Source: Litoditis marina
Taxonomy: Eukaryota; Nematoda; Chromadorea; Rhabditida; Rhabditidae
NCBI GenBank assembly: GCA_964036275.1
Contig: OZ038436.1
Span: 15,217,904 to 15,281,903 of the forward strand
Reading direction: 5' to 3'
DNA: 64,000 nt
Below are positions 13,075 to 34,548 of this stretch, piece after piece. The position numbers were made by a program, and so were the translations under genes. Below the pieces are notes generated by a model. That model was not told the DNA's origin. It searched no databases and saw only the letters and a list, made by a program, of their open reading frames with translations. Every line of letters starts with the position of its first letter. Positions within the stretch are counted from its first letter, which is position 1.

Positions 13075-14634
13075 CTAGGCCGGCTATCGCCGACCTAGCT
13101 GGGGGGTACCCCCAGACCCCCCCTGTTGATTATTGGTAGCTTTGTAGAAGTTTATAGGTAATTTTACAAAGTTTTGTCGTTTTTAGCCATGTTTGGACAT
13201 GTTTTGTAGTTTTGACGTCTTCTGGCCTTCAGAATCTGAGTCGTCGTACATCTTACACGTCATACTATCATCTACTATCTATGCACTAACTATATGAGGC
13301 ATTTAGAACTATCATGGACGTCAGAGTATCAGTTTTAAGTTCTGACATCTTCTGGACTTCAGAATTATGCTCGTCGTCAGTAGAATTTCACTTCTGGCAG
13401 CTACGTGATGTTGAGAGGAGTATCTGAGTATTATGAAGTAACAATCTAACGCTACACGTGAAATATGTTAATACATCAAAGATTATGTTGACGATTATAG
13501 TCACGTGACCCGATAAGCCAACTCAGCCAACTTACAGAAATATTGATTTTTGATGGGAAATTTGAAGTGGTATTTTCAGTTCTACACCATGGTGGTAATC
13601 CTCCTACAATGGTACATTATCTATGGTACAAATATTAAGCTGGAATCCCTTCTCTAACGGAAACTTAGAAAAATGAACTATGACTTTAGTGTCCCTTTGG
13701 AAATTCGAGAACTCGGTTTAAAATGAATTTGAAAACTTGGTTTTCAGATATGTTTCAACTATCATTGGGTTCTATCGTAAAATACTATCAGATCTGAGAT
13801 ATCTCAGTTTGGAACGATTTGAGCCACTTTCGAAATGTCACATACGTGCATAACAAAAAAGTTGAAAATTTTCTGTATCTTTCAATTGCAGAAAACTCTT
13901 ATATTCTATACATGAACTACATTTCGGAAGCTTCAATTTTTGAGCACCAGGAAATTAGGGCTTATCGCTGGATTTCTTGAGTTAATATAGAATAGACGAT
14001 TTTGGAGTGTTTTTTGAACTTTGTGATGATGTAACTTTTTTGTCTATGGAAAATTTTGAGTTCTGAAAGTTGAGAAACCATCTACTGGATGTTCTCTATT
14101 TGCACGTATCAAATTGAGGGTCTCTCGTCCATCCATTTTTCAGAAATAAGCAAAGTACATGTTGAAAATCAGCAAAAAAACAAAAATCGTCATTTTTGAC
14201 ATTGAAAGTTCGGGTCTCGGATATGTTTTCTGTACACGTCTATATAGTCATATTATGTAAAGAAAGTAGAACATTTTCTGTTTTTGACCTACCGAAAAAT
14301 CACTTTGAAAATTTTCAATCGATATTTCTCGAAAACTACCTGATGTACTTTGGTCGAAATTTTGCATACGAACATGTCTCCGTAGGTAGTATATTAAATT
14401 GGTAATAGAACCAGATCTTACAGCTGAAGATCGTTCTGTAGCATTTTGAGGTCATATTTTCTAAGATTCTTGGAATGGAAAAGTATGGCGGAGCGGCGGA
14501 CGGCGGGGGCCTATACTATCATGGTATATAAGGTTTTGGAAGTTAAAGTCTTATGGAAGTTTTGGAGGTCCAAAGTTAATGGTAAACAATGTTTACATGC
14601 GGCGGGCTTGTAACTCTATGTATAGGGGGGGTGA
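13075..14634 (-). mobile_element. Helitron-like 1.56-kb unit (subtype c)
   Basis: This 1,560-bp unit carries ACCAGATCTTACAGCTGAAG near 14,410 and a distinctive stretch near 13,610. Both are shared with the unit at 19,330-20,887, four units away. Confidence 0.8.
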
Positions 14635-16190
14635 CTAGGCCGGCTATCGCCGACCTAGCTGGGGGGTACCCCCAGACCCCCCCTGTTGGTTATTGGTAGC
14701 TTTGTAGAAGTTTATAGGTAATTTTACGCAGTTTTGTCATTTTCAGCCATGTTTCGACATGTTTTGTAGTTTTGACGTCTTCTGGCCTTCTGAATCTGAG
14801 TTGTCGTACATCTTACATGTCGTACTATCATCTATTATTTATGTACTAACTATCTAAGGCACTTAGAACAAACTTGGACGTCAAAATATCAGTTTTGAGT
14901 TTTGACATCTTCTGGACTTCAGAATTATGCTCGTCGTCAGTAGAATTTTACTTCTGGCATCTACGTGATGTTAAGAGGAGTATCTAAGTATTATCAAGTA
15001 GCAATCTAACGTTACACGTGAAATCTGTTAAGACATCAAAGATTATGTTGACTATTTCAGTCACGTGACCCAATAAGCCAGCTCAGCCAACTTACAGAAA
15101 TATTGATTTTTGATGGGAAATTCGAAGTGGTATTTTCAGTTCTACACCATGGTGGTAATCTTCCTACAGTACTCTAATATATATGGTACAACTATCAAGT
15201 TCAATTCCTTCTGTAACGGAAACTTCAAAAAATGAACTATGACTTAAGTGTCCCTTTGGAAATTCGAGAACTCGGCTCAAACTATATTTGAAAGCTTCGT
15301 TTTTGCATATCTCTCAACTATCATTGGGTCCTATCGTAAAACACTATCAGATCTAAGATATCTCAGTTTGGAACGATTTGAGCCACTATCGAAATGTCAC
15401 ATACGTACATTATGAAAAAGTTGAAAAATTTCTGTATCTTTATATTGCAGAAAACTCTCATATTCTATCCGTGAACTACATTTTGAAAGCTTCAATTTTT
15501 AAGCACCAGAAAATTAGGGCTCATCGCTGGATTTCTTGAGTTTCTCTGGAATCGACGATTTTGGAGTGTTTTTTGAACTTTGTGATGATGTAACTTTTTT
15601 GTCTATGAACATTTTTGAGATCTGAAAGTTGAGACACCATTTGCTGGAAGTTCTCTATTCGCACGTGTTAAATTCAGAATCTCTCGTCTATTCATTCTTC
15701 AGAAATAAGCAAAGTACATGTTGAAAATCGGCGAAAAAACGAAAATCGTCATTTTTGGCATTGAAAGTTCGGGTGTCAGATATGTTTTTTGTACACGTCT
15801 ATATAGTCATATTATGTAGAGAAACTGGAAGATTTCTGTTTTTGACCTACCGAAAAGTGACTTTGAAAATTTCTAATCGATATTTCTCGAAAGTTACCTG
15901 ATGTACTTTGGTCAATTTTTTGCATGCAAACATGTTTTCAGCTGTAGTATATTAAATTATGAAAAAATGATCAAGTGATCACTGAACATCATTCTGTAGC
16001 ATTTTGAGGTCATATTTTCTAAGATTCCTGGAATGGAAAAGTATGGCGGAGCGGCGGACGGCGGGGGCCTATACTATCATGGTATATAAGGTTTTGGAAG
16101 TTAAAGTCTTATGGAAGTTTTGGAGGTCTAAAGTTGGGGTAAACAATGTTCACATCGAGAGTCCGAGTTGCTCTATGTATTAGGGGGTGA
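14635..16190 (-). mobile_element. Helitron-like 1.56-kb unit (subtype b)
   Basis: This 1,556-bp unit shares the diagnostic GATCAAGTGATCAC stretch near 15,970 with the unit at 11,517-13,074. It is separated from that unit by a subtype c unit. Confidence 0.8.
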
Positions 16191-17759
16191 CTAGGCCGGC
16201 TATCGCCGACCTAGCTGGGGGGTACCCCCAGACCCCCCCTGTTGGTTATTGGTAGCTTTGTAGAAGTTTATAGGTAATTTTACGCAGTTTTGTCATTTTT
16301 AGCCATGTTTGAACATGTTTTGATGTTTTGACGTCTTCTGGCCTTCGGAATCTGAGTTGTCGTACATCTTACATGTCGTACTATCATCTACTATCTATGT
16401 ACTAACTATCTGAGGCATTTAGAACTATCGTGGACGTCAAAATATCAGTTTTGAGTTTTGACATCTTCTGGACTTCAGAATTATGCTCGTCGTCAATAGA
16501 ATATCATTTCTGGCATCTACGTGATGTTGAGAGAGGCATCTAAGTATTATCAAGTAGTAATCTAACGTTACACGTGAAATCTGTTAAGACATCAAAGATT
16601 ATGTTGACGATTTCAGTCACGTGACCCGATAAGCCAGCTCAGCCAACTTACAGAAATAATGATTTTTGATGGGAAATTTGAAGTGATATTTTCGGTTCAA
16701 CACTATGGTGGTAATCTCCATACAGTACTCTTATATCTATGGTACAACTATCAAATTCGAATTCTGTCTCTAACGGAAATCTCGAAAAATGAACTATGAG
16801 TTTGGTTCCACTTTGGAAATTCGAGAACTCGACTCAAACTATATTTGAAAGTTTAGTTTTTGTATATGTCTTAACTATCATTGGGTTTCATCGTAAAGTA
16901 CTATCAGATCTGAGATATCTCAATTTTGAACGATTTGAGCCACTATCGAAATGTCACATACGTACATTATGAAAAAGTTGAAAAATTTCTGTATCTTCAT
17001 ATTGCAGAAAACTCTCATATTCTATCCGTGAACTACATTTTGAAAGCTTCAATTTTTAAGCACCAGAAAATTAGGGCTCATAGCTGGATTTCTTGAGTTA
17101 ATATAGAATAGACGATTTTGAAGTGTTTTTTGAACTTTGTGATGATGTAACTTTTTTGTCTATGAACATTTTTGAGATCTGAGAGTAGAGAAACCATGTG
17201 CTGGAAGTTCTCTATTTGCACGTATCAAATTGAGGATTTCTTGTCTATTCATTATTTAGAAATAAGCAAAGTACATGTTGAAAATCGGCGAAAAAACGAA
17301 AATCGTCATTTATGAGATTGAATGTTCGGGTCTCGGATATGTTTTCTGTACACGTCTATATAGTCTTATCATACAAAGAAACTGGAACTTTTCTGTTTTT
17401 GACCTACCAAAAAATCACTTTGAAAATTTTCAATCGATATTTCTCGAAAACTACCGAATAAAGTTGGGTCGAAATTTTGCCTATAGACATGTCTTTGGTC
17501 AATGTACATTAAAATGGAATAAAATCTATAGGTTGTCGCGCTTGTTTTTTCTAAGTATTTTTTATGTAGTATATTATAAGAATGTTAGAGTTCGGGACAC
17601 GGAGAGCAACACGTATGGCGGGGACCTATACTACCATAGTATATATAGTTTTTGGAAATTCGATGTTTGTAATGTTTTTTGGGTTGAAAGTCATTTGCAG
17701 GTTGGTAGTAAACAATGTCCACGGGCGGCGGGCTTGTAACTCTATGTATAGGAAGGTGA
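16191..17759 (-). mobile_element. Helitron-like 1.57-kb unit (subtype d)
   Basis: This 1,569-bp unit is nearly identical over about 400 bp (17,337-17,738) to the next unit. That segment gives a 154-codon open frame in both copies, which I regard as chance because the other units break it. Confidence 0.8.
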
Positions 17760-19329
17760 CTAGGCCGGCTATCGCCGACCTAGCTGGGGGGTACCCCCAG
17801 ACCCCCCCCGTTGATTGTTGGTAAGTTTGTAGATGTTTATAGGTAATTTTACGAAGTTTTGTCATTTTTAGCCATGTTTGGACATGTTTTGCAGTTCTGA
17901 CGTCTTCTGGCCTTCTGAATCTGAGTCTCCGTACATTTAACATGTCGTAATATCGTCTACTATCTATGTACTAATTAACTGAGGCATTTAGAACTATCGT
18001 GGACGTCAAAATATCAGTTTTGAGTTTTGACATCTTCTGGACTTCAGAATTATGCTCGTCGTCAATAGAATATCATTTCTGGCATCTACGTGATGTTGAG
18101 AGAGGCATCTAAGTAATATCAAGTAGTAATCTAACGTTCCACGTGAAATCTGTTAAGACATCAAAGATATTGTTGACGATTTCGGTCACGTGACCCGAGA
18201 AGCCAACTCAGCCAACTTACAGAAATATTGATTTTTGATGGGAAATTTGAAGTGGTATTTTCAGTTCTACACTATGGTAGTAATCCTCCTACAGTACTCT
18301 AATATCTATGGTACAACTATCAAATTCGAATTCCTTCTCTAACGCAATTCTCGAAAAATGAACTATGAGATTAGTTCCACTTTGGAAATCAGAGAACTCG
18401 GCTCAAAATATATTTGAAAGCTTCGTTTTTGGATATGTCTCAACTATCATTGGGTTCTATCGTAAAATACTATCAGATCTGAGATATCTCAGTTTGGAAT
18501 GATTTAAGCCACTTTCGAAATGTCACATACGTACATTATAAAAAAGTTGAAAAATTTCTGTATCTTTACATTGCAGAAAACTCTCATATTCTATCCATGA
18601 ACTACATTTTGGAAGCTTCAATTTTTAAGCACCAGAGAATTGGGGCTCATCGCTGGATTTCTCGAGTAATCTCAGAATCGACGATTTTGGAGTGTTCTTT
18701 GAACTTTGTGATGATGTAGATTTTTTGTCTATGGAAAATTTTGAGATCTGAAGGCTGAGAAACCATCTGCTAGAAGTTCTCTATCCGCACGTATCAAATT
18801 CAAAATCTTTCGTTCATCCATTCTTTAGAAATAAGCAAAGTACATGTTGAAAATCAGCGAAAAAACGAAAATCGTCATTTTTGACATTGAAAGTTTGGGT
18901 CTCGGATATGTTTTCTGTACACGTCTATATAGTCTTATCATACAAAGAAACTGGAACTTTTCTGTTTTTGACCTACCAAAAAATCACTTTGAAAATTTTC
19001 AATCGATATTTCTCGAAAACTACCGAATAAAGTTGGGTCGAAATTTTGCCTATAGACATGTCTTTGGTCAATGTACATTAAAATGGAATAAAATCTATAG
19101 GTTGTCGCGCTTGTTTTTTCTAAGTATTTTTTATGTAGTATATTATAAGAATGTTAGAGTTCGGGACACGGAGAGCAACACGTATGGCGGGGACCTATAC
19201 TACCATAGTATATATAGTTTTTGGAAATTCGATGTTTGTAATGTTTTTTGGGTTGAAAGTCATTTGCAGGTTGGTAGTAAACAATGTCCACGGGCGGCGG
19301 GCAGATAACTCTATGTATAGGAGGGGTGA
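17760..19329 (-). mobile_element. Helitron-like 1.57-kb unit (subtype d)
   Basis: This 1,570-bp unit appears to be an adjacent duplicate of its left neighbour across the 18,906-19,307 segment. The remainder is more diverged, so the similarity is patchy rather than uniform. Confidence 0.8.
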
Positions 19330-20887
19330 CTAGGCCGGCTATCGCCGACCTAGCTGGGGGGTACCCCCAGACCCCCCCTGTTGGTTATTGGTAGCTTTGT
19401 AGAAGTTTATAGGTAATTTTACAAAGTTTTGACATGTTTAGCCATGTTTGGACATGTTTTGTAGTTTTGACGTCTTCTGTTATTCTGAATCTGAGTCGTA
19501 GTACATCCAACATGTCGTACTATCATCTACTATCAATGTACTAACTATCTAAGGCACTTAGAACTAACTTGGACGTCAAAATATCAGTTTCAAGTTCTGA
19601 CGTCTTCTGGACTTCAGAATTATGCTCGTCGTCAGTAGAATTTCACTGATGACACCCACGTGATGTTGAGAGGAGTATCTAAGTATTATCAAGTAGAAAT
19701 CTAACGTTGAACGTGAAATCTGTTAAGACATCAAAGATTATGTTGACGATTTCAGTCACGTGACCCGATAAGCCAGCTCAGCCAACTTACAGAAATATTG
19801 ATTTTTGATGGGAAAGTTGAAGTGGTATTTTCAGTTCTACACTATGGTGGTAATCCTCCTACAATGGTACATTATCTATGGTACAAATATTAAGCTGGAA
19901 TTCCTTCTCTAACGGAAACTTAGAAAAATGAACTATGACTTTAGTGTCCCTTTGGAAATTCGAGAACTCGGTTTAAAATGAATTTGAAAACTTGGTTTTC
20001 AGATATGTTTCAACTATCATTGGGTTCTATCGTAAAATACTATCAGATCTGAGATATCTCAGTTTGGAACGATTTGAGCCACTTTCGAAATGTCACATAC
20101 GTGCATAACAAAAAAGTTGAAAATTTTCTGTATCTTTCAATTGCAGAAAACTCTTATATTCTATCCATGAACTACATTTCGGAAGCTTCAATTTTTGAGC
20201 ACCAGGAAATTAGGGCTTATCGCTGGAGTTCTTGAGTTAATATAGAATAGACGATTTTGGAGTGTTTTTTGAACTTTGTGATGATGTAACTTTTTTGTCT
20301 ATGGAAAATTTTGAGTTCTGAAAGTTGAGAAACCATCTGCTGAATGTTCTCTATTTGCATGTTTTAAATTCAGAATCTCTCGTCCATCCATTCTCTAGAA
20401 ATAAGCAAAGTACATGTTGAAAATCAGCGAAAAAACGAAAATCGTCATTTTTGACATTGAAAGTTCGGGTCTCGGATATGTTTTCTGTACACGTCTATAT
20501 AGTCATATTATGTAAAGAAAGTAGAACATTTCCGTTTTTGACCTACCGAAAAATCACTTTGAAAATTTCCGATCGATATTTCTCGAAAACTACCTGATGT
20601 ACTTTGGTCGAAATTTCGCATACGAACATGTCTCCGTAGGTAGTATATTAAATTGGTAATAGAACCAGATCTTACAGCTGAAGATCGTTCTGTAGCATTT
20701 TGAGGTCATATTTTCTAAGATTCTTGGAATGGAAAAGTATGGCGGAGCGGCGGACGGCGGGGGCCTATACTATCATGGTATATAAGGTTTTGAAAGTTAA
20801 AGTCTTATGGAAGTTTTGGAGGTCCAAAGTTAATCGTAAACAATGTTCACATGCGGCGGGCTTGTAACTCTATGTATAGGGGGGTGA
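19330..20887 (-). mobile_element. Helitron-like 1.56-kb unit (subtype c)
   Basis: This 1,558-bp unit is closest to the unit at 13,075-14,634, sharing stretches near 19,870 and 20,665. It is the last of the seven standard-length units. Confidence 0.8.
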
Positions 20888-23675
20888 CTAGGCCGGCTAT
20901 CGCCGACCTAGCTGGGGGGTACCCCCAGACCCCCCCTGTTGGTTTTTGTGAACTTTGTAGAGATTTTAATGTAACTTTACGAAGTTTTGACGTGTTCAGC
21001 CATGTTTGGACATGTTTTGTAGTTTTGACGTCTTCTGGCCTTCAGAATTTGAGTCTTCGTACATTTAACATGTTGTACTATCATCTGCTATCTATGTACT
21101 AACTATCTGAGGCCTTTAGAACTAACTTGGACGTCAAAATATCAGTTTTGAGTTTTGACGTCTTCTGGACTTCAGAATTATGCTCGTCGTCAGTAGAATT
21201 TCACTTCTGGCACCTACGTGTTGTTGAGAGAAGCATCTGAGTCTTATTAAGTGGCAAGCTAACGTTCCACGTGAAATCTGTTAAGACATCAAAGATCTTG
21301 TTGACGATTTCGGTCACGTGACCCGATAAGCCAACTCAACCAACTTACAGTATTATCGATTTTTGTAGGAAAAAATGGCTATTTTTCTTAGATTTTTCTA
21401 CACAATGATTATCACTCTTCAACTAATACACACAGACAGTTTCCAAACAATTGATGCATTTTGTGAACTTCTACAAATGAAATAGTAACTCGAAAAATAA
21501 AAAAAATAATAAAAACTGAACCAATATAGCTACGCAACAATTTCAACGTTTCCAGGTATCAGCCCAGTGAGCCGAACATTCGCTAATTGACAACTTTTTC
21601 TGAATGTTGAAACCGGCCGATATGCATATTCGCAGTTTGAAAATTTTTTCAACTCATTCAATCTCAAAAAGTTTGAGTGATGACGGGATGTCAGTGTGGT
21701 AGGTGGTTAGGCTAGTGCGGTCATTTCGTTACACAAAATTGGGCACAATTCTATTCAGCCATCCTCACGTTATAAAATCGATGAGTCATCATTTTTGCAG
21801 AAAAAAACTCATAAAAAATCGATAAATCAATATGATGGATTTTAGTTAGGGGCGCTAAGGTCGCGAAGGCTGGAGGTATGTGGTATGTAGATATGAGCAA
21901 AATCGTAACAACTTTTCGCCACGCTCAAAGTCCACATTTCGCAGTTTGAAAATTTTTTCAACTCATTCAATCTCAAAAAGTTTGAGTGATGACGGGATGT
22001 CAGTGTGGTAGATGGTTAGGCTACTGCGGTCATTTCGTTACACAAAATTGGGCACAATTCTGTTCAGCCATTCTCACGGTATAAAATCGATGACGTCATC
22101 ACTTTTACATAAAATGGTTCATAAAAAATCGATAAATCAATATGATGGATTTTAATCAGGGGCGCTAAGGTCGCGAAGGCTGGAGGTATATTGTATGTAA
22201 ATATTAACAGTTTTGTAACAACTTTTTGTCGCCACCCCAGCAGTTTGAAAATTTTTTCAACTCATTCAATCTCAAAAAGTTTGAGTGATGACGGGATGTC
22301 AGTGTGGTAGGTGGTTAGGCTACTGCGGTTATTTCGTTACACAAAATCGGGCACAATTCTGTTCAGCCATTCTCACGGTATAAAATCGATGACGTCATCA
22401 CTTTTACATAAAATGGTTCATAAAAAGTCGATAAATCAATATGATGGATTTTAGTTCGGGGGGCTAAGGTCACGGGGGCTGGAGCTATGCTGTATGTAGG
22501 TGAGAGCCAAATCGTAACAACTTTTTGTCACGGTCAAAGTCCTTGTAACTCTATGTATAGGGGGGTGAACTCAAATTTTTCGGATCAATTTTTTCCATAC
22601 TTGGGACTGTCACTCGGACATGTTCTTCTGATACGTAGTAGTCGTACTCGATATCTATCTGGACATGTCAAAAAAATTCAAGATTTCATCGTTTAACACA
22701 GTTTAAATTGATGTTTACGGTCACGTGACCCGATGAGCCACCTCAGCCAACTTACAGGATTATCGATTTTTGAGAGATTTTTATGAAAAATGCATATTTT
22801 TCTTAGATTTTTTCACACAATGATTGTTACTGCCTATCAAGTATTCACAGTCAGTATGCGTTCATTCAATTCATTATGGGGGAGTTCTACAATATAAATA
22901 GTGTCTCGAAAAATTAAAAAAGTTCGTAAAAAACGAATCAATGTAGCTACGCAACAATTACACGGTTTCCATGTATCAGCTCACTAAGCTAGACATTTCA
23001 CTAATTGACAACTTTTTCTGAATGTTGAAACCGGCCGAAATGCTTATTCGCAGTTTGAAACTTTTTTCAACTTGATCAATCTCAAAACATTTGAGTGGTA
23101 TCGAGACGATATTGTGGTAGGTGATTAGGCTAATATGTTCATTTCGTTTGACGAAATCGATGCAAAATTCTGTCGAGCCATTGTCAGGTTATAAAATCGA
23201 TGACGTCATCACTTTTACATAAAAATGTTTATAAAAATTGAGAATAACAAATTGAGCCCTAATGCCTCGACTATCTTTCTAGCAGTTGTCAGCTACGTAA
23301 CATACTTTTTGTGGGAGAGAATCGAAGCACCTTTTTGGTTTCACTGAACCCCCTCCTCGCAAAAAACGCTAAAGTCAACTTCGTTGTAGACAACATTGGG
23401 GACAATCTGATTTGATTTTTGTATAGAGCTCATGTAGTATGTAGTTACTGGAAGGATAAATGCTAATAATCTCTAACGGCACGCCATCCAGAGTCGTCAG
23501 AAAAAGGCCTAATTTTCAACTTTTGTGCATTAAAAATCAATAAATCAATATTATCGATTTCTTTCGATCTTACACTTTTGTAATGTTAAGACGTATGTTC
23601 TATGGCAATATGAGCCAAATCGAAACAACTTTTGTTGCCGCTCAAAAGCTTGTAACTCTATGTATAGGGGGGTGA
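20888..23675 (-). mobile_element. Helitron-like composite unit at the array's 5' end
   Basis: This 2.79-kb unit has its minus-strand TC tip at 23,675, preceded by an A that belongs to an (AT)n tract. That is the expected A|T insertion context. An internal 5' tip at 22,568 shows it is composite. Its 21,118-22,568 part appears identical to the left edge of the window. Confidence 0.8.
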
Positions 23676-23701
23676 TATATATATATATATATATATATAT
23701 A
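23676..23701. repeat. (AT)n tract between two Helitron-like insertions
   Basis: About 26 bp of pure AT dinucleotide lies exactly between the 5' tip of the tandem array and the 3' CTAG end of the next element. It probably represents the original insertion target. Confidence 0.9.
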
Positions 23702-25054
23702 CTAGCCGGTCGCGCGGCTCCCGCCGCGCGCCCCGCTAGCTGGGGGTGGACCCCCAGACCCCCCTCTTGATTGCTTCTCGGTCTGTGGAAGTTATCTCAT
23801 AGTTTTCACTATTTCTGAGATCAAATACGAACTTTTTGATTTTTGATCTTTGGTCTCTGATTTTTTGGTAGATCATCAATGACACTCTTCTTATCATATC
23901 CTGAAAGTTTCAGACCTTCACGATCATTTAGAGAGCCGTAGTGAACCTTAGAAATTTAGCTGCAATATAGCTTAAATGGAGGTCTAGGTGCGCCGTACAT
24001 AGTACGGGGTTTAATTGAAACCCTGATAACTCGCGAATGGATTGATATTTTTTTTAAATTTTTTCACGATAAATAATGACTACTGCTTGTCTTGAAAAGG
24101 TCGGAAGCAAAAAAAATTCGATCATGTTTGAATTTTTGACCTTCCTTAGGCAAGGTCAAAGATCAAAAACGAATGAATATTATTTTTGACCAACTATTAA
24201 CAAAAGTGTTGTCTCTAGTTGGCGAATCCATACTATGGATACAATGACCACTGTTACATTAGTTCTGGTTTTATGCTGGAAAAACAGCCAAAAAACGTCA
24301 AAATTGACGAAATTTTTTTAACTAACTTAGGCTCGCAAGGTTTGCACCAAGTTTTGAGCATTGCTCACCAAGTGGATGTTTTTACTAATTGACGATTTTT
24401 TCTGAAAGTTGCAACCGGCCGACTTCCTTGTTTTGACTTCTAAATTTTTTTGAAACCGTCGTCACCAATCGATAAATGGTAGTATCAAATTTTCATCAGC
24501 ACATACTTTTGTATCGTTGTTGTTCATTTATGTTATTAAGTTTTAGGCGAATTCCATAAAGCCACTCGCTCAGAACGCAATCGATGACGTCATCGTTTTT
24601 TCACATTATCGTTCGCCAAAAATTAATAAATCAACTTTTCCACTATCTGTCAGTTTCTAGTAGGTTTTCATGTTGGGCAGCATCCACATGCAAAGTTTGA
24701 AGGAAATCATCGACAAAAAAAAGTGAGTCACTCTCAATTCTAAATTTTTTTCGAACAATTGCCATCAATCGATAAACGGTGCTGAGGGTTTCTAGTTGAG
24801 ATATGTCGTCCACACTTGTTGTTCATTTATGTTATCAAAATCTCATTGAGTTTCATTCAGCCAATCGCTTGCAATGAAATCGATGACGTCATCGTTTTTT
24901 CATATTTTCGTTCACCAAAAATCAATGGATCAATATTTTTTCTGCCCTTTTACGTTTTGTACGTGGACATCTTGGGTAGCATCTATGATGAGAATTTGAA
25001 GGAAATTGAAGGCAAAAAAAAGTGCGGCACGCCTATACGATTATATATGACTAG

Positions 25055-25058
<4 letters not shown>
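23702..25058 (-). mobile_element. Non-autonomous Helitron-like element, 1,357 bp
   Basis: Read on the minus strand, it begins TCACCTAGTC directly after an A of one (AT)n tract. It ends with the perfect 8-bp stem CGCGCGGC-GGGA-GCCGCGCG, a 5-nt spacer and CTAG, directly before a T of another (AT)n tract. The subterminal GGGGGTCTGGGGGT block and CCCCCAGCTAG are shared with the units of the neighbouring array, so the families are related although the hairpins differ. Two copies of a TCGATGACGTCATCG-containing segment lie near 24,581 and 24,880. No transposase frame was seen. Confidence 0.8.

Positions 25059-25108
<50 letters not shown>
25059..25108. repeat. (TA)n microsatellite
   Basis: Fifty bases of pure TA dinucleotide flank the 5' end of the Helitron-like element. 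They mark the boundary between the satellite block and the gene-bearing DNA. Confidence 0.95.
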
Positions 25109-25117
<9 letters not shown>

Positions 25118-25923
25118 CTACAACTCAGCTACTGTCTTCATCTATACCGTCGATCAAGTGACGTGTAGATGTCCTACCCACCATGAAACCATTACGTTTC
25201 TTTCTGAAACGCATGAAACACCACTGGTAAGTTTTCACGCGTATGTTCACGTTTCTACGTGACTATTTATTTTTATTTCGAATCAGCTCTCACGGAGTTG
25301 TATTTAGAATTTTAATAAAAAAATCTGTAATGACAAGCCTGGAAAGTGTGGTTTATTTGCATATTTCTGGTGTTTTGTTGATCTAAAGACTTTTTTCGTG
25401 GTTAATTTCCTTCTTATAATCATTTATTCCGTATTATAAGTGAGAATATGTATTATTAGCGAATATCTTTATAATATTCTCTAAACTATAATTTTAACTC
25501 TTTCCATTATCTGTCTTTCTTATCTCTCTCTTCCTCTCTACCCCATGTTCACTTTTCCCTGAACCATGCTATTTACCGTGAAACAATTGTTGTAGCACTT
25601 GACAACGTTTGTATTGAGCAGTTCGTTCCCCGCGGTCCAAACCAGTTCTGCCCTCCTCCTCAAGTCCTCTCCTCTCTAATCCCTCCTCGTAGACGGGCTA
25701 CCGTATCGCCGACCACCTGCGTGTCCAAGGGACGCGGGGCGGTCGCGGGCGGTCGCTCACATCGATTGTGGGGCGCGCGCGTGTCTCTCTCTACTCTCTC
25801 TCTGCCGTTGCCTGTCCTCCTAGAAAAGGCGTGTTTGTGCGCCGGTTGATGCCCGTCTTTCTTGACCGGTAAGACTACGTTACTCCAGAACTATCCCCTC
25901 GACGAGACGGACTTTAGTCCACC
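25109..25923 (+). promoter_or_regulatory. gpb-1 upstream region
   Basis: This is about 0.8 kb between the (TA)n tract and the gpb-1 start codon. It changes from AT-rich to GC-rich, with pyrimidine-rich tracts at 25,500-25,560 and a CTCT tract at 25,780-25,810. I see no TATA box and no TTTCAG acceptor close to the ATG, so the 5' end of the transcript cannot be placed. Confidence 0.4.

Positions 25924-34548
<8,625 letters not shown>

Larger units (their letters stand above)
1..23675 (-). repeat. Tandem array of Helitron-like units (macrosatellite)
   Basis: The whole stretch consists of related units joined head to tail. Read on the minus strand, each complete unit begins TCACCCCCCTATACATAGAG and ends with hairpin CGGC-GATA-GCCG followed by CTAG. 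Ten CTAG|TC junctions lie at plus-strand positions 2016/2017, 5589/5590, 9956/9957, 11516/11517, 13074/13075, 14634/14635, 16190/16191, 17759/17760, 19329/19330 and 20887/20888. The right-hand 5' tip at 23,675 abuts an (AT)n tract. Canonical Helitrons start TC, end hairpin plus CTRR, and insert between A and T without target duplication, so the fit is good. The hairpin lies closer to CTAG (about 2 nt) than is usual. No Rep/helicase reading frame is seen, so the units are non-autonomous. The short open frames across this region follow the repeat periodicity and are not genes. Confidence 0.8.

Noticed and set aside
17275..19308. Two 154-codon open frames 1,569 bp apart
   Set aside because: They lie in equivalent places of two adjacent satellite units and are broken in all other units, so they are chance frames.
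2017..23675. Repeated units considered as a CRISPR array or a centromeric satellite
   Set aside because: Units are 1.56 kb or 130 bp with no spacers, which excludes CRISPR; these nematodes generally have holocentric chromosomes, so a centromere role is not suggested by sequence alone.
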